Positions 19,489 through 28,589 are shown, counted from the stretch's first letter. The stretch: 64,000 nucleotides of DNA from an uncultured Verrucomicrobiota bacterium (GCA_903907995.1 CAIVQH010000041.1:1-64000), one strand, 5' to 3'. Program-made: numbers and translations. Notes: generated by a model not told the origin, from the letters alone.

Positions 19489-20058
19489 ATGAACCGTATC
19501 ACCCAGATCGATCCCGCCACCGCCACCGGCAAGTCCAAGCAGCTCCTCGATGCTGTGCAGTCCAAGCTCGGCGTGGTGCCCAACCTCTTTCGAGTGCTGG
19601 GCAATTCGCCCGCCGCCCTCGAGGGGTATCTCAGCTTCTCCAGTGCGCTCGCAGGTGGGACGCTTGGCGCCAAGGTCCGTGAGCAGATCTCCCTCGCGGT
19701 CGCGGAGGGCAACCTCTGCAGCTACTGCCTGAGCGCTCACACGTTCTTCGGCGGCAAGGTGGGTCTTTCGCCGAAAGACATCGCGGATGCACGCCACACC
19801 GACGCAGCCAGCGAGAAGACCACCGCCGTCCTCAAGCTCGCGCTGAGCATCCTCGTGCAGCGCGGGGAAATCAGCGATGGCGCACTCAAGTCCGCCCGCG
19901 CCGCCGGCCTGACCGACGGTGAGATCGTGGAGACCGTCGCCAATGTGGCGGTAAATATCTTCACCAACTACGTCAACCACGTCGCCCAGACAGTGGTCGA
20001 TTTCCCAGAAGTTAAGCCGGGTGACACCGCCCAGCCGGCAGCAGCACACGTGAGCTGA
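19489..20058 (+). CDS. Carboxymuconolactone decarboxylase / AhpD-like protein
   Basis: The start at 19489 (MNRITQIDPATATG) fits the family; the frame stays open to 19378 but without similarity. It has 189 residues. The catalytic motif of the peroxidase-related AhpD branch is present: E73, C77-x2-C80 (LCSYCLSAH) and H84. In AhpD the cysteine pair passes electrons to a peroxidase. It is immediately followed by a thioredoxin gene, so a thiol-redox role is favoured over aromatic-ring metabolism. A sigma-54-type promoter precedes it. Confidence 0.88.
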   Translation: MNRITQIDPATATGKSKQLLDAVQSKLGVVPNLFRVLGNSPAALEGYLSFSSALAGGTLGAKVREQISLAVAEGNLCSYCLSAHTFFGGKVGLSPKDIADARHTDAASEKTTAVLKLALSILVQRGEISDGALKSARAAGLTDGEIVETVANVAVNIFTNYVNHVAQTVVDFPEVKPGDTAQPAAAHVS

Positions 20059-20114
20059 CACCAAGAAACCTGCGGACGGCGCATCGGACCGCCCGCCCAA
20101 ATGAATTACCCTTT

Positions 20115-20435
20115 ATGAAAACACAGGCACTTACCACCGAGACCTTTGACAACACCGTGAACTCCGGCACCCAGCCCGTCCTCGTGGACTTCTGGGCCGA
20201 GTGGTGCGGCCCTTGCCGCATGATCGCCCCCGTCCTCGACGAGCTCGCCAAGGAACAGGCGGGCAAGGCCACGGTGGCCAAGGTCAACATTGACGAGGCC
20301 CCGGAGCTGGCCCAGCGCTTCAACATCACGGCGATCCCGACGCTGATGGTTTTCCGCAACGGTCAGCCCGTGCGCACGTTGCGAGGGGTCCAGTCCAAGT
20401 CGGCCCTCGCGGCCGCGCTGGCGACAACAGCGTAA
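20115..20435 (+). CDS. trxA: Thioredoxin
   Basis: A 106-residue classical thioredoxin with the active site WCGPC (C31, C34), the cis-Pro segment ITAIPTLMVF, and no signal peptide, hence cytoplasmic. It is 56 bp downstream of the AhpD-like gene and probably cotranscribed with it; reduced thioredoxin would be the natural partner of an AhpD-like CxxC protein. A hairpin follows the stop. The gene name rests on the family; whether this is the main cellular thioredoxin is not known. Confidence 0.93.
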   Translation: MKTQALTTETFDNTVNSGTQPVLVDFWAEWCGPCRMIAPVLDELAKEQAGKATVAKVNIDEAPELAQRFNITAIPTLMVFRNGQPVRTLRGVQSKSALAAALATTA

Positions 20436-20446
20436 GTCTTATTCTT

Positions 20447-20474
20447 GGCCGGCCGCCGGACTCCGGTGGCCGGC
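20447..20474 (+). terminator. Hairpin after trxA, probable terminator
   Basis: GCCGGCC-G-CCGGA pairs with TCCGG-T-GGCCGGC with one mismatch in a 13-bp stem, 12 bases after the trxA stop. It probably ends or attenuates the AhpD-like/trxA transcript before the PPOX gene. There is no clear T-tract. Confidence 0.5.
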
Positions 20475-20527
20475 GAAAAGCAGCGACTGTTCCATTTTCC
20501 GCACGTTCCAACGCGAAAGCCCACCCC

Positions 20528-21148
20528 ATGGCCACCCGATTCCTGCAAACCATGATGACACCCTCCGTGCTGGAGGCGCAGCGGCACTCCTATGGTCGCA
20601 GCGCGACCATGGGCCCGGCACCGGAACGCGACCCGCTCACGGAGGAAGAACGTCTCTTCATCGAGGCACGCGATTCCTTCTACATGGCGACGGTCACGGA
20701 GACGGGCTGGCCCTACCTCCAGCACCGGGGCGGGCGTCCGGGATTTCTTCAGGTCGTCAACCCGACGCAGCTCGCATTCGCTGACTATCGCGGCAATCGC
20801 CAGCTGCTCTCCACCGGCAACCTCGCCGCCAACGACCGCGTGGCGCTCTTCCTCATGGACTACCCGCGACGAGAGCGCCTGAAGATTCTCGGCCAGGCCC
20901 GCACCGAAGATGCCCGGGAGCATCCTGAACTCGTCACCCAACTCGCCGAACCGGAAGCCCGCGGCCTCGTGGAACGGCTGTTCTTCATTGAGGTGCTGTC
21001 CTTCGACTGGAACTGTCCCAAATACATCACCCCGCGCTTCACGGTCGCCGAAGTGGAGGCCGCCGTCGCTCCGCTCCGCCAGCGCATTGCGGAGTTGGAA
21101 GCGCAGTTGCAGACTCGTGGGGCAACCGCCCGGACGCCGAAGGGGTGA
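20528..21148 (+). CDS. Pyridoxamine 5'-phosphate oxidase family FMN-binding protein
   Basis: A 206-residue split-barrel flavoprotein of the PPOX superfamily. The segment SFYMATVTETGWPYLQHRGG begins the barrel, followed by LQVVNPTQLAFADYRGNRQ and the FLMDYPRRERLKILGQAR strand, which fit the group often annotated as PPOX-class probable FMN-dependent enzymes. The C-terminus has a coiled-coil segment (AVAPLRQRIAELEAQLQ). These proteins bind FMN or F420 and reduce small substrates. Its stop TGA overlaps a possible GTG of the next gene, suggesting translational coupling. Confidence 0.85.
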   Translation: MATRFLQTMMTPSVLEAQRHSYGRSATMGPAPERDPLTEEERLFIEARDSFYMATVTETGWPYLQHRGGRPGFLQVVNPTQLAFADYRGNRQLLSTGNLAANDRVALFLMDYPRRERLKILGQARTEDAREHPELVTQLAEPEARGLVERLFFIEVLSFDWNCPKYITPRFTVAEVEAAVAPLRQRIAELEAQLQTRGATARTPKG

Positions 21149-21156
21149 TCAGCATC

Positions 21157-21732
21157 ATGGAAAGCCTGCTCCGCGAAATCTCGAAATGCTCGGCCTGCGC
21201 CGTGCATCTGCCGCACGGCCCACGTCCCGTGGTAGCGGCTGGCGTGAGCTCGAAGATTATGATCATCGGGCAGGCGCCCGGCCGTCGCGTCCATGAATCT
21301 GGAGTGCCCTGGCAGGATCAAAGCGGCAAGAATTTGCGCCACTGGCTGGGCGTGGAAGCCGAGGCCTTTTACAATCCCGCACTGTTTGCCCTGGTGCCGA
21401 TGGGCTTTTGCTATCCCGGCGCGGGCAAATCAGGCGACCTGCCGCCGCGTCCGGAATGCGCCCCCCTCTGGCACCCTCGGCTGCTGAAGCAGATGAAATC
21501 GGTGCAGCTCACCCTGCTCATTGGCCAGTATTCGCAGGCATATTATCTGGGCGGAAAGGCGCGGGAGAATCTTACCGAGACCGTGCGGGCATTCCGCGAT
21601 TATCTGCCCCGGTATCTCCCGTTGCCCCATCCCTCACCCCGTAACCGCATCTGGTTGCGCCGCAATTCCTGGTTTAAGACCGAACTCCAACCGGTGCTCC
21701 AGCAAATGGTCGCCCAAATCCTGAGAGGCTAA
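21157..21732 (+). CDS. Uracil-DNA glycosylase superfamily protein
   Basis: A protein of about 191 residues with the UDG-fold motif A as IMIIGQAPGRRVHESG and the following SGKNLRHWLG. Cysteines in CSACAV, MGFCYPG and PECAPL suggest the four-Cys Fe-S cluster of family 4/5-like enzymes. A second loop, LPHPSPRNRIW, corresponds to the motif-B region. Such small proteins are DNA repair enzymes or relatives whose activity is often untested. Two starts are possible: ATG at 21157 (chosen, AGGGG about 11 bases upstream) or GTG at 21145 overlapping the previous stop. Confidence 0.85.
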   Translation: MESLLREISKCSACAVHLPHGPRPVVAAGVSSKIMIIGQAPGRRVHESGVPWQDQSGKNLRHWLGVEAEAFYNPALFALVPMGFCYPGAGKSGDLPPRPECAPLWHPRLLKQMKSVQLTLLIGQYSQAYYLGGKARENLTETVRAFRDYLPRYLPLPHPSPRNRIWLRRNSWFKTELQPVLQQMVAQILRG

Positions 21733-21738
21733 AATAAA

Positions 21739-22200
21739 ATGAATCTGGACACCCCCATCTTGTCCCTGCTCCGCCCTGACCAGATCCCGGCCGCGGCCGA
21801 GCTTTTGGGAGCCCAATTAAGGGAGCACGGGATCACGCCCTCGCTGGAGCGGACTCGGGCCGTGCTGACGCAGATGGCCGGCGACGAGCGGCTCGGCTTT
21901 GTACTGGTGGCCTTGGCCCCGGACGGAAAACTTCTGGGTGTCGCTTATGGAGGGGCCTTTCTGAGCGTGGAGCACGGCGGCCTGAGCGGATGGCTCGACG
22001 AGCTGTATGTGCGCCCCGAATACCGTGGGGCAGGAATCGGCACGAAGCTGCTGGCCGAGTTTATCCGCGTGGCCAGCGCTCGCGGCTGGCGGGCGATTGA
22101 CCTGGAAGTCGAGAGCGACCACCGACGCGTGGTTCCCCTGTATGAGCGGCATGGTTTCGAGCCCCAAACACGCTCGCGCTTTTACCGGAAGCTTTCCTGA
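21739..22200 (+). CDS. GNAT family N-acetyltransferase
   Basis: A 153-residue single-domain acetyltransferase. The acetyl-CoA pyrophosphate loop is [16 protein letters not shown], followed by [22 protein letters not shown], the usual motif B region. It lies 6 bp after the UDG-like gene and so is probably in the same transcript. The acceptor molecule is unknown. Confidence 0.88.
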   Translation: MNLDTPILSLLRPDQIPAAAELLGAQLREHGITPSLERTRAVLTQMAGDERLGFVLVALAPDGKLLGVAYGGAFLSVEHGGLSGWLDELYVRPEYRGAGIGTKLLAEFIRVASARGWRAIDLEVESDHRRVVPLYERHGFEPQTRSRFYRKLS

Positions 22201-22241
22201 AATTCGACCGTCGTAACCCGACCGAACCAATCCTGTCCGAC

Positions 22242-22670
22242 ATGAATCCACGACCACCCCTCCCGCCCTTCACCGAGGAAACCGCGCGCCAGAAAGTGCA
22301 GGCGGCCGAGGATGCCTGGAATTCCCGTGACCCCGAACGCGTGGCGCTCGCCTATACCGAGGACACCGAGTGGCGCAACCGCTCCGAATTTGTGAACGGC
22401 CGCGCCGCCGTCGCGGAATTCCTGCGGCGCAAATGGGCGAAGGAACACGACTACCGGCTGAAGAAGGAGCTGTGGGCTTTCACCGGCAACCGCATTGCTG
22501 TGCGCTTCGAATACGAATTCCATGATGACTCCGGCCAGTGGCATCGCGCCTACGGCAACGAGAACTGGGAGTTCGACGAGTTCGGCTACATGCGGCGCCG
22601 CTTCGCCAGCATCAACGATCTGCCGATCATGGAAGCGGAGCGGAAGTTTCGTTGGGAACGGCGTGAGTGA
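22242..22670 (+). CDS. NTF2-like protein, DUF1348 family
   Basis: A 142-residue NTF2-fold protein. The signature [19 protein letters not shown] near residue 37 and the C-terminal [17 protein letters not shown] and ASINDLPI are characteristic of DUF1348. Members are small cytoplasmic alpha+beta proteins of unknown function. It is last in a same-strand run starting at the AhpD-like gene. Its stop codon lies inside an inverted repeat shared with the end of the convergent VOC pseudogene. Confidence 0.88.
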   Translation: MNPRPPLPPFTEETARQKVQAAEDAWNSRDPERVALAYTEDTEWRNRSEFVNGRAAVAEFLRRKWAKEHDYRLKKELWAFTGNRIAVRFEYEFHDDSGQWHRAYGNENWEFDEFGYMRRRFASINDLPIMEAERKFRWERRE

Positions 22671-22751
22671 GCCAGTGAGTCAGTAGGTCAGTAGTCAGTA
22701 AACAGTTCGTCAGTGAAGGTGCCTTCCGACATCACTGATTACTGGCTCACT
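22666..22751. repeat. Inverted-pair intergenic repeat between DUF1348 gene and VOC pseudogene
   Basis: AGTGAGCCAGT at 22666-22676 is matched in reverse complement by ACTGGCTCACT at 22741-22751. Between them are many short TCAGT/CAGTGA units (22680-22716). A related fragment (ACTGGCTCA, GGCTCACTGA) appears near 60800-60830, so the sequence is dispersed. It runs into the 3' end of the VOC frame and seems to supply that frame's last codons. Confidence 0.6.
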
Positions 22752-23230
22752 TGCCGCTGCACCGCTCGCCCGCTCCGCCAGCAGCGAATCGAGATCCAAG
22801 GCCCGGGAGAACATCGCGAGCTGGCCATCCGGGGTGCGGGGCCATTCGACTTCGGGGCGGTCCCAGTAAAGCTCGACGCCGTTTCCGTCCGGGTCGTGCA
22901 GATAAAGCGCCTCACTCACGCCGTGGTCGGCCGCGCCGTCCAATTCGATGCCGGCGGCGATCAGCCGGCGCAGCGCATCCGCCAGCGAGACGCGAGTCGG
23001 ATACAGGATCGCGACGTGATACAGGCCGGTCGTGCCCGGTGCCGGCGGCCGCCCGCCCGCGCTCTCCCACGTGTTCAGCCCGATATGGTGGTGATAACCG
23101 CCTGCCGCCCCATGCGTTGCGTGACTGCGAAACCCAGCACGTCCCGCCAGAAACCCAGCGCGCGCTCTAGGTCGGCCACCTTGAGATGCGTGTGCCCGAC
23201 ACGGACGGCGGGATGGATCGGTTCACTCAT
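22710..23230 (-). pseudogene. VOC/glyoxalase-family protein, broken by a frameshifting deletion
   Basis: The 5' part (MSEPIHPAVRVGHTHLKVAD, then GFWRDVLGFAVTQRMGRQA) is a normal N-terminal half of a catechol-2,3-dioxygenase-like VOC protein. It runs into a stop near 23077. The other frame carries the rest: GGYHHHIGLNTWES, then LYHVAILYPTR and ALYLHDPDGNGVELYWDRPE, with metal-ligand His and Glu in place. Family members usually have several residues between the RMGRQA and GGYHHH regions, so a short internal deletion rather than a one-base error is likely. The C-terminus reads into a repeat. As written it cannot make a whole enzyme. Confidence 0.8.
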
Positions 23231-23269
23231 GCACCGACAGTCTCGCCATTGCCAATGGCCGCGCAAAAA

Positions 23270-25648
23270 TCATTTGGCCGGCCACGTCAGTTGCAGGTGC
23301 TGACCGCTGCGGACAACCTCCAGCTTCAGCCTGATTCCAGACACTTCGGCGTCGGTGCCGACCGGGAGGTCTTTCAGCTCCCGGATGGCGCGGTCGTTCA
23401 CGCGCTCGATGAAATCGCCCGGGCGTAACCCGGCCTGAAAGGCCGTCGAATGCGGCGCCGCTTCGACGACGATCAGCCCACGCGCGTTCGCCGCCACACC
23501 GACCGCCGAGTATTCCACGCCGACCAGCGGCCGGACCGTCGCGCCCAACCAGACAGCCCGGGCCACATCGGCTCCCACGGACGCAACGGAGACCGCCAGC
23601 TTCACTGAAAGAATCTCCGGTTTTCGCGCGATTGCTCGCAGGCGGGGGGAGCGCACGCCGAAGTCATCCGTCGGGAAATTCACGAAGCCCAAAGCCAACG
23701 CCGGTGAACCGGGCCGGACACGAAAATCACCGGCGGCCGCCTTTACGAACCTTGGATCACCCACGAGCGAATGGGGGTCACAGCCATGGGCGGCAAATTT
23801 CGTCCGGTCCGCCTCCGAGGTGGTAAACAGATTGTAATCCACCTCCCGCCCCCATTTCGCGATCGCCATCACGGCAGGCTGATACGGCCCCATCACGATA
23901 TTGCGCGCGAAAATGTCTCCGCTGCGCTCAAACCACACGTGCGGATGCAGGCTGTTGCCCACGATGACGTTATTGGTGGCGATGCGGTCGAAGCCCTCGC
24001 GCATCTTCAAGCCGCCATTCAATAGCACATTTTTGTAGATGCGGTAGCGGCTGGAACCGTCATCCAGATCGATGTCCCAGCCGTGATCGCAGCGCCAGCG
24101 GTTATGGCGCAGGGTGTTCGGCTCCTCGGCATCGAGGAACGGCAGTTTGGGGTCCGCCGCAACTTCCCGGTTCACCGTGCGCACGTCCGGATGCCAGTAG
24201 CGGTCGCGACCCCAGGAATTGAAGCTCCCGTGGTCGCCGGTCTCCAGAACGGTATCGAAGACATCGCAGTCCTCGATGACATGTCCGCCCCAGCAGCCGT
24301 CCCCGATGTTGATGCCGGCGCGCGGCACGTCGTAGATGGAGCAGTGGCGCACGGTGAGGCGCTGCGCCATGTCGATCGCCACGGGAGCCGTCTGCTTTTC
24401 GAAGCGCCCGCTGCGGGTGATCAGGCAATCCTCCACGAGGCAGTCCGCAGGGAAATTGTCCGTGAGCGGGCCAGGGGTGCGGTCGAGCGCGGCGTAATCA
24501 AACTTGTCGGAGTAGTTGAACAGCGGACTGCGGACCGCCTTGGGATCGCCAAAGAAGGCCACCCCATTGGCGCCGGCCTCGCGAATCAGGCAGCCGCGCA
24601 CCGAAATCCGCCGGTTCCAGTTGTTCACGAACACCGCATTCCCGCCGAGCTGGTCGAAATCACAATCCTGGATCGCGGCATCCGCCGCGCCGTTGAATAC
24701 CACCGCGCCGCCGCGATAGACGGTCCAATCCGACCGCTGAATGGGTTCGCGGTTTTCCATGAAGGTCCGGGCGGTGTGGCGAAAGGTCAGTCCGCGCAAC
24801 GTGAGGAACTGTACCGGTCGGTCCTTCGTGCCATTGAACTCGATCAGGTGCGGCAGCCGCACCACCTCGATCACGGCCGTTTTCAGATCCAAGTCCGCCG
24901 GTGGCAGAAACAGAAGTGTGCCGGCCTTCGCGTCGTGAAACCATTCACCCGGCGCGTCCAGTTCCTCGCGGATGTTCTCCACGAACCGGAATTGCGCGTG
25001 CATAGGGCTGGAGCGGTTGTTCTGCCAGCCGCCCTCGTAGTCAAGCGATCCATCCGCCCGCTTGCCCCGGATGCGCCAGTGCATGTCGCCCCATAGCGCC
25101 GCATGCATCGCGTGAATGAACCCGCCCGCCGGATCAGCCCAGCGCGCGACCCGCTCGGGTGAGATGGCATCCGCCGCCGTGCCGTTGAATTGGGCGGCCT
25201 TCGGGTCGTAATCCGGGTAGCGCGCCATGGGCCGCCGGGCTCCATTCACAAATAACTGGTCCATGACCAGCCCCGGCGGCGTGGCGGCCTGAAAAATCCC
25301 GTTGCTCAGGGGCGTCCATTGCAGGGCGAGCCGCGCACCGCCGCTGAGGACCACGCTTTCGCCAGGTAACGCCGCGTACACGACCGGATGCTTTTCCGTG
25401 CCCGAGTCCGCCGCCGTAAAAACAAGGGTCTCCCGCAGGTAATAGATTCCCCCGTGCAGCCGTACCGTGACCGTTTCACGCCCGGCCCGCTCCCGGGCCA
25501 ATCTCTGCGCGGCGGCCAGTGAGGCCAGCGGTTTACGGGCTGTGCCGGAATCCGCGTCATTTCCCAAGGGCGAAACATGGATCTCCCGCGCCAGCCCGAC
25601 GGGAGCGATCACCAAAGCCAACAGCAGGAGAAAGAGGCCGGTTTTCAT
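23270..25648 (-). CDS. Secreted right-handed beta-helix protein with C-terminal PDZ domain
   Basis: A 792-residue exported protein with signal peptide MKTGLFLLLLALVIAPVGLA. The first 40 residues after it (HVSPLGNDADSGTARKPLAS) are typical of parallel beta-helix carbohydrate-active or binding proteins, and the centre shows helix-repeat sequence such as AIQDCDFDQLGGNAVFVNN and VEDCLITRSGRFEKQ. The last 90 residues form a PDZ-like domain (GLIVVEAAPHSTAFQAGLRPGDFIERVN). It overlaps galK by four bases, so it is probably translated from the same mRNA as the sugar genes and may act on an external polysaccharide. The enzymatic class cannot be assigned. Confidence 0.83.
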   Translation of the reverse strand: MKTGLFLLLLALVIAPVGLAREIHVSPLGNDADSGTARKPLASLAAAQRLARERAGRETVTVRLHGGIYYLRETLVFTAADSGTEKHPVVYAALPGESVVLSGGARLALQWTPLSNGIFQAATPPGLVMDQLFVNGARRPMARYPDYDPKAAQFNGTAADAISPERVARWADPAGGFIHAMHAALWGDMHWRIRGKRADGSLDYEGGWQNNRSSPMHAQFRFVENIREELDAPGEWFHDAKAGTLLFLPPADLDLKTAVIEVVRLPHLIEFNGTKDRPVQFLTLRGLTFRHTARTFMENREPIQRSDWTVYRGGAVVFNGAADAAIQDCDFDQLGGNAVFVNNWNRRISVRGCLIREAGANGVAFFGDPKAVRSPLFNYSDKFDYAALDRTPGPLTDNFPADCLVEDCLITRSGRFEKQTAPVAIDMAQRLTVRHCSIYDVPRAGINIGDGCWGGHVIEDCDVFDTVLETGDHGSFNSWGRDRYWHPDVRTVNREVAADPKLPFLDAEEPNTLRHNRWRCDHGWDIDLDDGSSRYRIYKNVLLNGGLKMREGFDRIATNNVIVGNSLHPHVWFERSGDIFARNIVMGPYQPAVMAIAKWGREVDYNLFTTSEADRTKFAAHGCDPHSLVGDPRFVKAAAGDFRVRPGSPALALGFVNFPTDDFGVRSPRLRAIARKPEILSVKLAVSVASVGADVARAVWLGATVRPLVGVEYSAVGVAANARGLIVVEAAPHSTAFQAGLRPGDFIERVNDRAIRELKDLPVGTDAEVSGIRLKLEVVRSGQHLQLTWPAK

Positions 25649-26838
25649 TCAGGGGATCGCAATATCGAGGCTCCGTCGGCCGCACGGGTGACGATGAATT
25701 TCAGACCACGGGGAAAACGCCGAATATACGCAGACTGCACCTGCGCTTGCACTGACGCCAGTTGCTCGCGACGCACCAAGGCGATGGCGGAACCGCCAAA
25801 GCCCCCGCCTGTCATCCGGCAGCCGATGACGCCCCCGGCTTCGCCCAGCCCGGTCGCTTGGCGGACGACTTCGTCCAGTTCGGCGCAGCTCACTTCGTAG
25901 TCGTCGCGGAGCGAGGCGTGGCTGGCGGCCATCAGGCGGCCCAGCGCCGGCCAGTCAGCCGCTTGAATAGCCGAACCTGCGGCGAAAGTGCGGGCGATCT
26001 CAGTTACGACGTGTCGGACGCGCCGGAAGCCGACTGCGTCGAGTCTCGACTGCGCTTCCGGCAGGCGAGAGACGGGATAGTCGCGGAGCGAGGCGACGCC
26101 CAGCCGGCGGGCGGAGTCCTCGCAGGTGCGACGGCGCTCCGCGTAGGCGCTGGTGGCCAGCTCGTGCTTCACCTGCGTGTCGATCACAAGGAAGACCAGC
26201 TCATCGGCGGTCCATGGAATCAGGGTTGTCTCCCGCGAGCGGCAGTCGAGCAGCAGCAGGTGATCCTCACGGCCGAAGACACAGGCGAACTGGTCCATGA
26301 AGCCGCACGGCAGCCCGGCGAAGTCATGTTCGGCGCGCTGGCAGAGCAGCGCCTTTTCTTCGGGGATCAGCGGCGCACCGGTCAGGGCCTCAAGTAATGT
26401 GGCCATGCCAACCTCCAGCGCGGCGCTGCTGCTCAGGCCGCCACCAGCCGGCAGATCGCTGACGATGACGGCATCGAACCCCGGTAGGGTTCGTCCGGTC
26501 CGCTGCCAGCCAGCGAGGACTCCGCGGATGTAGTTGCTCCAGCCGGGCTCGCCTCGCTCGAGCGGCTCCGTCAGGGAAATTTCGCAGCCTTCACCGAACA
26601 CGGCGCTCCACAGACGCATGCACTCCAATCCGTTTGGAGCCGCCGCGAAGAGGATCTGTGGCTCGATCGCCAGGGGCAGCACGGGGCCGTCGTTGTAGTC
26701 GAGATGCTCGCCGATGAGATTCACCCGTCCGGGCGCTCGTACCAGATGCATGGCCGCGCGGCCAAAACGCGCCGCTAAAACACTCCGAGCTTCCGCGACC
26801 AAGGCCGGCCCCGACGGGTTCAAGGACACGGCGGGCAT
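25645..26838 (-). CDS. galK: Galactokinase
   Basis: A 397-residue GHMP kinase. The galactokinase signature is at residues 36-52 (PGRVNLIGEHLDYNDG), the ATP loop is LPAGGGLSSSAAL, and the third motif is MTGGGFGGSAIAL. These three together separate galactokinases from other GHMP kinases. It phosphorylates galactose at C1 in the cytoplasm for the Leloir pathway; galT and galE are not in the window. It starts 38 bp after the MFS transporter and overlaps the beta-helix gene by four bases. Confidence 0.92.
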   Translation of the reverse strand: MPAVSLNPSGPALVAEARSVLAARFGRAAMHLVRAPGRVNLIGEHLDYNDGPVLPLAIEPQILFAAAPNGLECMRLWSAVFGEGCEISLTEPLERGEPGWSNYIRGVLAGWQRTGRTLPGFDAVIVSDLPAGGGLSSSAALEVGMATLLEALTGAPLIPEEKALLCQRAEHDFAGLPCGFMDQFACVFGREDHLLLLDCRSRETTLIPWTADELVFLVIDTQVKHELATSAYAERRRTCEDSARRLGVASLRDYPVSRLPEAQSRLDAVGFRRVRHVVTEIARTFAAGSAIQAADWPALGRLMAASHASLRDDYEVSCAELDEVVRQATGLGEAGGVIGCRMTGGGFGGSAIALVRREQLASVQAQVQSAYIRRFPRGLKFIVTRAADGASILRSPE

Positions 26839-26876
26839 GGCTCCGATTCTGGATGGACCCGGTGCGGAAACGCCAC

Positions 26877-28589
26877 TCAGTCCTGCTCGATTGCCGTCGG
26901 CTTGGGCAGCAGGAAGCTGCAGACGATGGCAATGGCGAAGACTGCCGTGCCGACAATCGCGGCCCCGGTGGCCACCTGCTGGAAGGTGGAACCGGACAGT
27001 CTCGGTGCGATCAGATTGGTGGTCAGAAACGCCGCCGAAGTGCCGATCATGCGGCCGCCGACATTCGTCGCGAAGCTGCCGCCCGTGCCGCGCAGGTGCA
27101 ATGGGAACACTTTCGGCAGATATTCACCCATGTAGCTGAACTGGGCGACGGTCATGAACCCGCAGAGGGCGATGCCCCACTGGAACATTTCCTGGCCGGA
27201 GTGGAACAGGGTGCCATAGGTCAGGGCGTAGAGGACCAGGCCGGGGATCAGGAACAGGCGCAACAGCAGGCCCCGGCTCACGGTGGTTACCACCAGCAGT
27301 GCCAGGGCGATCCGGCCGAGCAGGCCACCGGTTTCCTGCCAGAACTGCACCTCGTTGCCGACCTTCTTGACGCTCGAATCGCTCGGATCCTGTTTGACGC
27401 GGTTGGCGGCGATCAGGGCGAGGGTTTTCTCGCGGTCGAGCACCGCTTTCTTCGCCTCCGGCTTGTCCGTGGTCAGTTCCGTGAGCTTCTGGTCGAGACT
27501 TGCCAGCGTATTGGTCAGGCCGCCCAGCTGGGCACGGGACTTCTCCTTTTGCGCGTCCGTGGCGATGGCGTTGTCCAAGGTGCGGCGGGCGGCGCTGATG
27601 CCCTGCCGGGTCTTGATGCGTTGACCGGCGAGCTGCCTGAGCCCCGGTACTGCGGCGGCCGCCTGGTTAAACGCCGGCAGATTGGTCTTGAGGAGCTGAA
27701 GGTTCAGCGCTTTCGCCTCCTCCTGCAGCGGCTGGAGCGTGGTCCGCTGCTCCGCGAGATCAGGCAGGCCGGGAGCGATACGTGTGGGCGTCAGTTGCAG
27801 GGCGCCGAAAGCCGCGCCATAGGCACAGGCCGAAAGGGCTGCCGTCACCAGTGTGGTCCGGCGGAGGGCGGGCGAGAAGAGTTCGCCAAAGCTGGGGCGA
27901 CGCAGCGTGCCGGCCTTGCGCCGCTCCTGCCAGGCCTGCGATTCGGGCACGAAGAGCAGCAGCACCGCGATGGGCAACGCCGGAATCAGGCCGCTGAGCA
28001 GCAGGAACCGCCAAGAGGAGTGGCCGTTAAACGGCTCGGCGACCGGCAGCGTCGGCAGACTGTCGAGGTGGGCGAGAATCCAGGCACTCACTCCGGTGAC
28101 CATCAGTCCTCCAATCGAGGCAAAGGCCTGGGTCCAGCCCAGCGCCTTTTCCTTGTGCTTTCGGTCCGGGAACAGTTCCGCCAGCCACGTGACAGCGGCC
28201 ACGAATTCCACGCAGACGCCGACAAACGTGGCCGAGCGGAAGAAGACGAACTCGCCGATGCTGGTGCTCATGGCGGCCAGCGCGGGCGAGCAGGAATAGA
28301 GTGCGATGCTGACGGCAAGGATGGTGCGGCGCCCGAAGCGATCAGTCAGCCAGCCCCCCAACAGACCGAAAACGCCACCGCACAGGGCGGTGATCCAGAG
28401 CATCTTGCCCAGCCATTCGGTGACGAGCGGGTTGTTCGGTGGAAGCTGGAGCAGTTCCGCCACGGCCGGGGCGCCGATCAGCGGAAACATCAGCAGCTCG
28501 TAAGTATCGAACGCGAAACCGATGGCCGCGATCAGGATGACGAGCCACTGGGTCAGGGTAAGACCTCGGTGGGCCGGGGCAGCATTCAT
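26877..28589 (-). CDS. MFS transporter with a large coiled-coil loop insertion
   Basis: The start at 28589 gives MNAAPAHRGLTLTQWLVILI, a normal MFS first helix; the frame extends 13 codons further without support. About 570 residues, longer than the 400-450 usual for the family. The loop 2-3 signature GGWLTDRFGRR is at about residues 77-88. A non-membrane, Lys/Glu/Gln/Ala-rich insertion of roughly 150 residues (about 268-420) sits where the loop after the seventh helix is expected, on the periplasmic side. Placement between galK and a KDPG aldolase gene suggests a sugar or uronate importer. Confidence 0.85.
   Translation of the reverse strand: MNAAPAHRGLTLTQWLVILIAAIGFAFDTYELLMFPLIGAPAVAELLQLPPNNPLVTEWLGKMLWITALCGGVFGLLGGWLTDRFGRRTILAVSIALYSCSPALAAMSTSIGEFVFFRSATFVGVCVEFVAAVTWLAELFPDRKHKEKALGWTQAFASIGGLMVTGVSAWILAHLDSLPTLPVAEPFNGHSSWRFLLLSGLIPALPIAVLLLFVPESQAWQERRKAGTLRRPSFGELFSPALRRTTLVTAALSACAYGAAFGALQLTPTRIAPGLPDLAEQRTTLQPLQEEAKALNLQLLKTNLPAFNQAAAAVPGLRQLAGQRIKTRQGISAARRTLDNAIATDAQKEKSRAQLGGLTNTLASLDQKLTELTTDKPEAKKAVLDREKTLALIAANRVKQDPSDSSVKKVGNEVQFWQETGGLLGRIALALLVVTTVSRGLLLRLFLIPGLVLYALTYGTLFHSGQEMFQWGIALCGFMTVAQFSYMGEYLPKVFPLHLRGTGGSFATNVGGRMIGTSAAFLTTNLIAPRLSGSTFQQVATGAAIVGTAVFAIAIVCSFLLPKPTAIEQD

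Noticed and set aside
22680-22716. Short CRISPR-like array of TCAGT units
   Set aside because: Units are 5-8 bases with no uniform spacers; they belong to an inverted-pair repeat.
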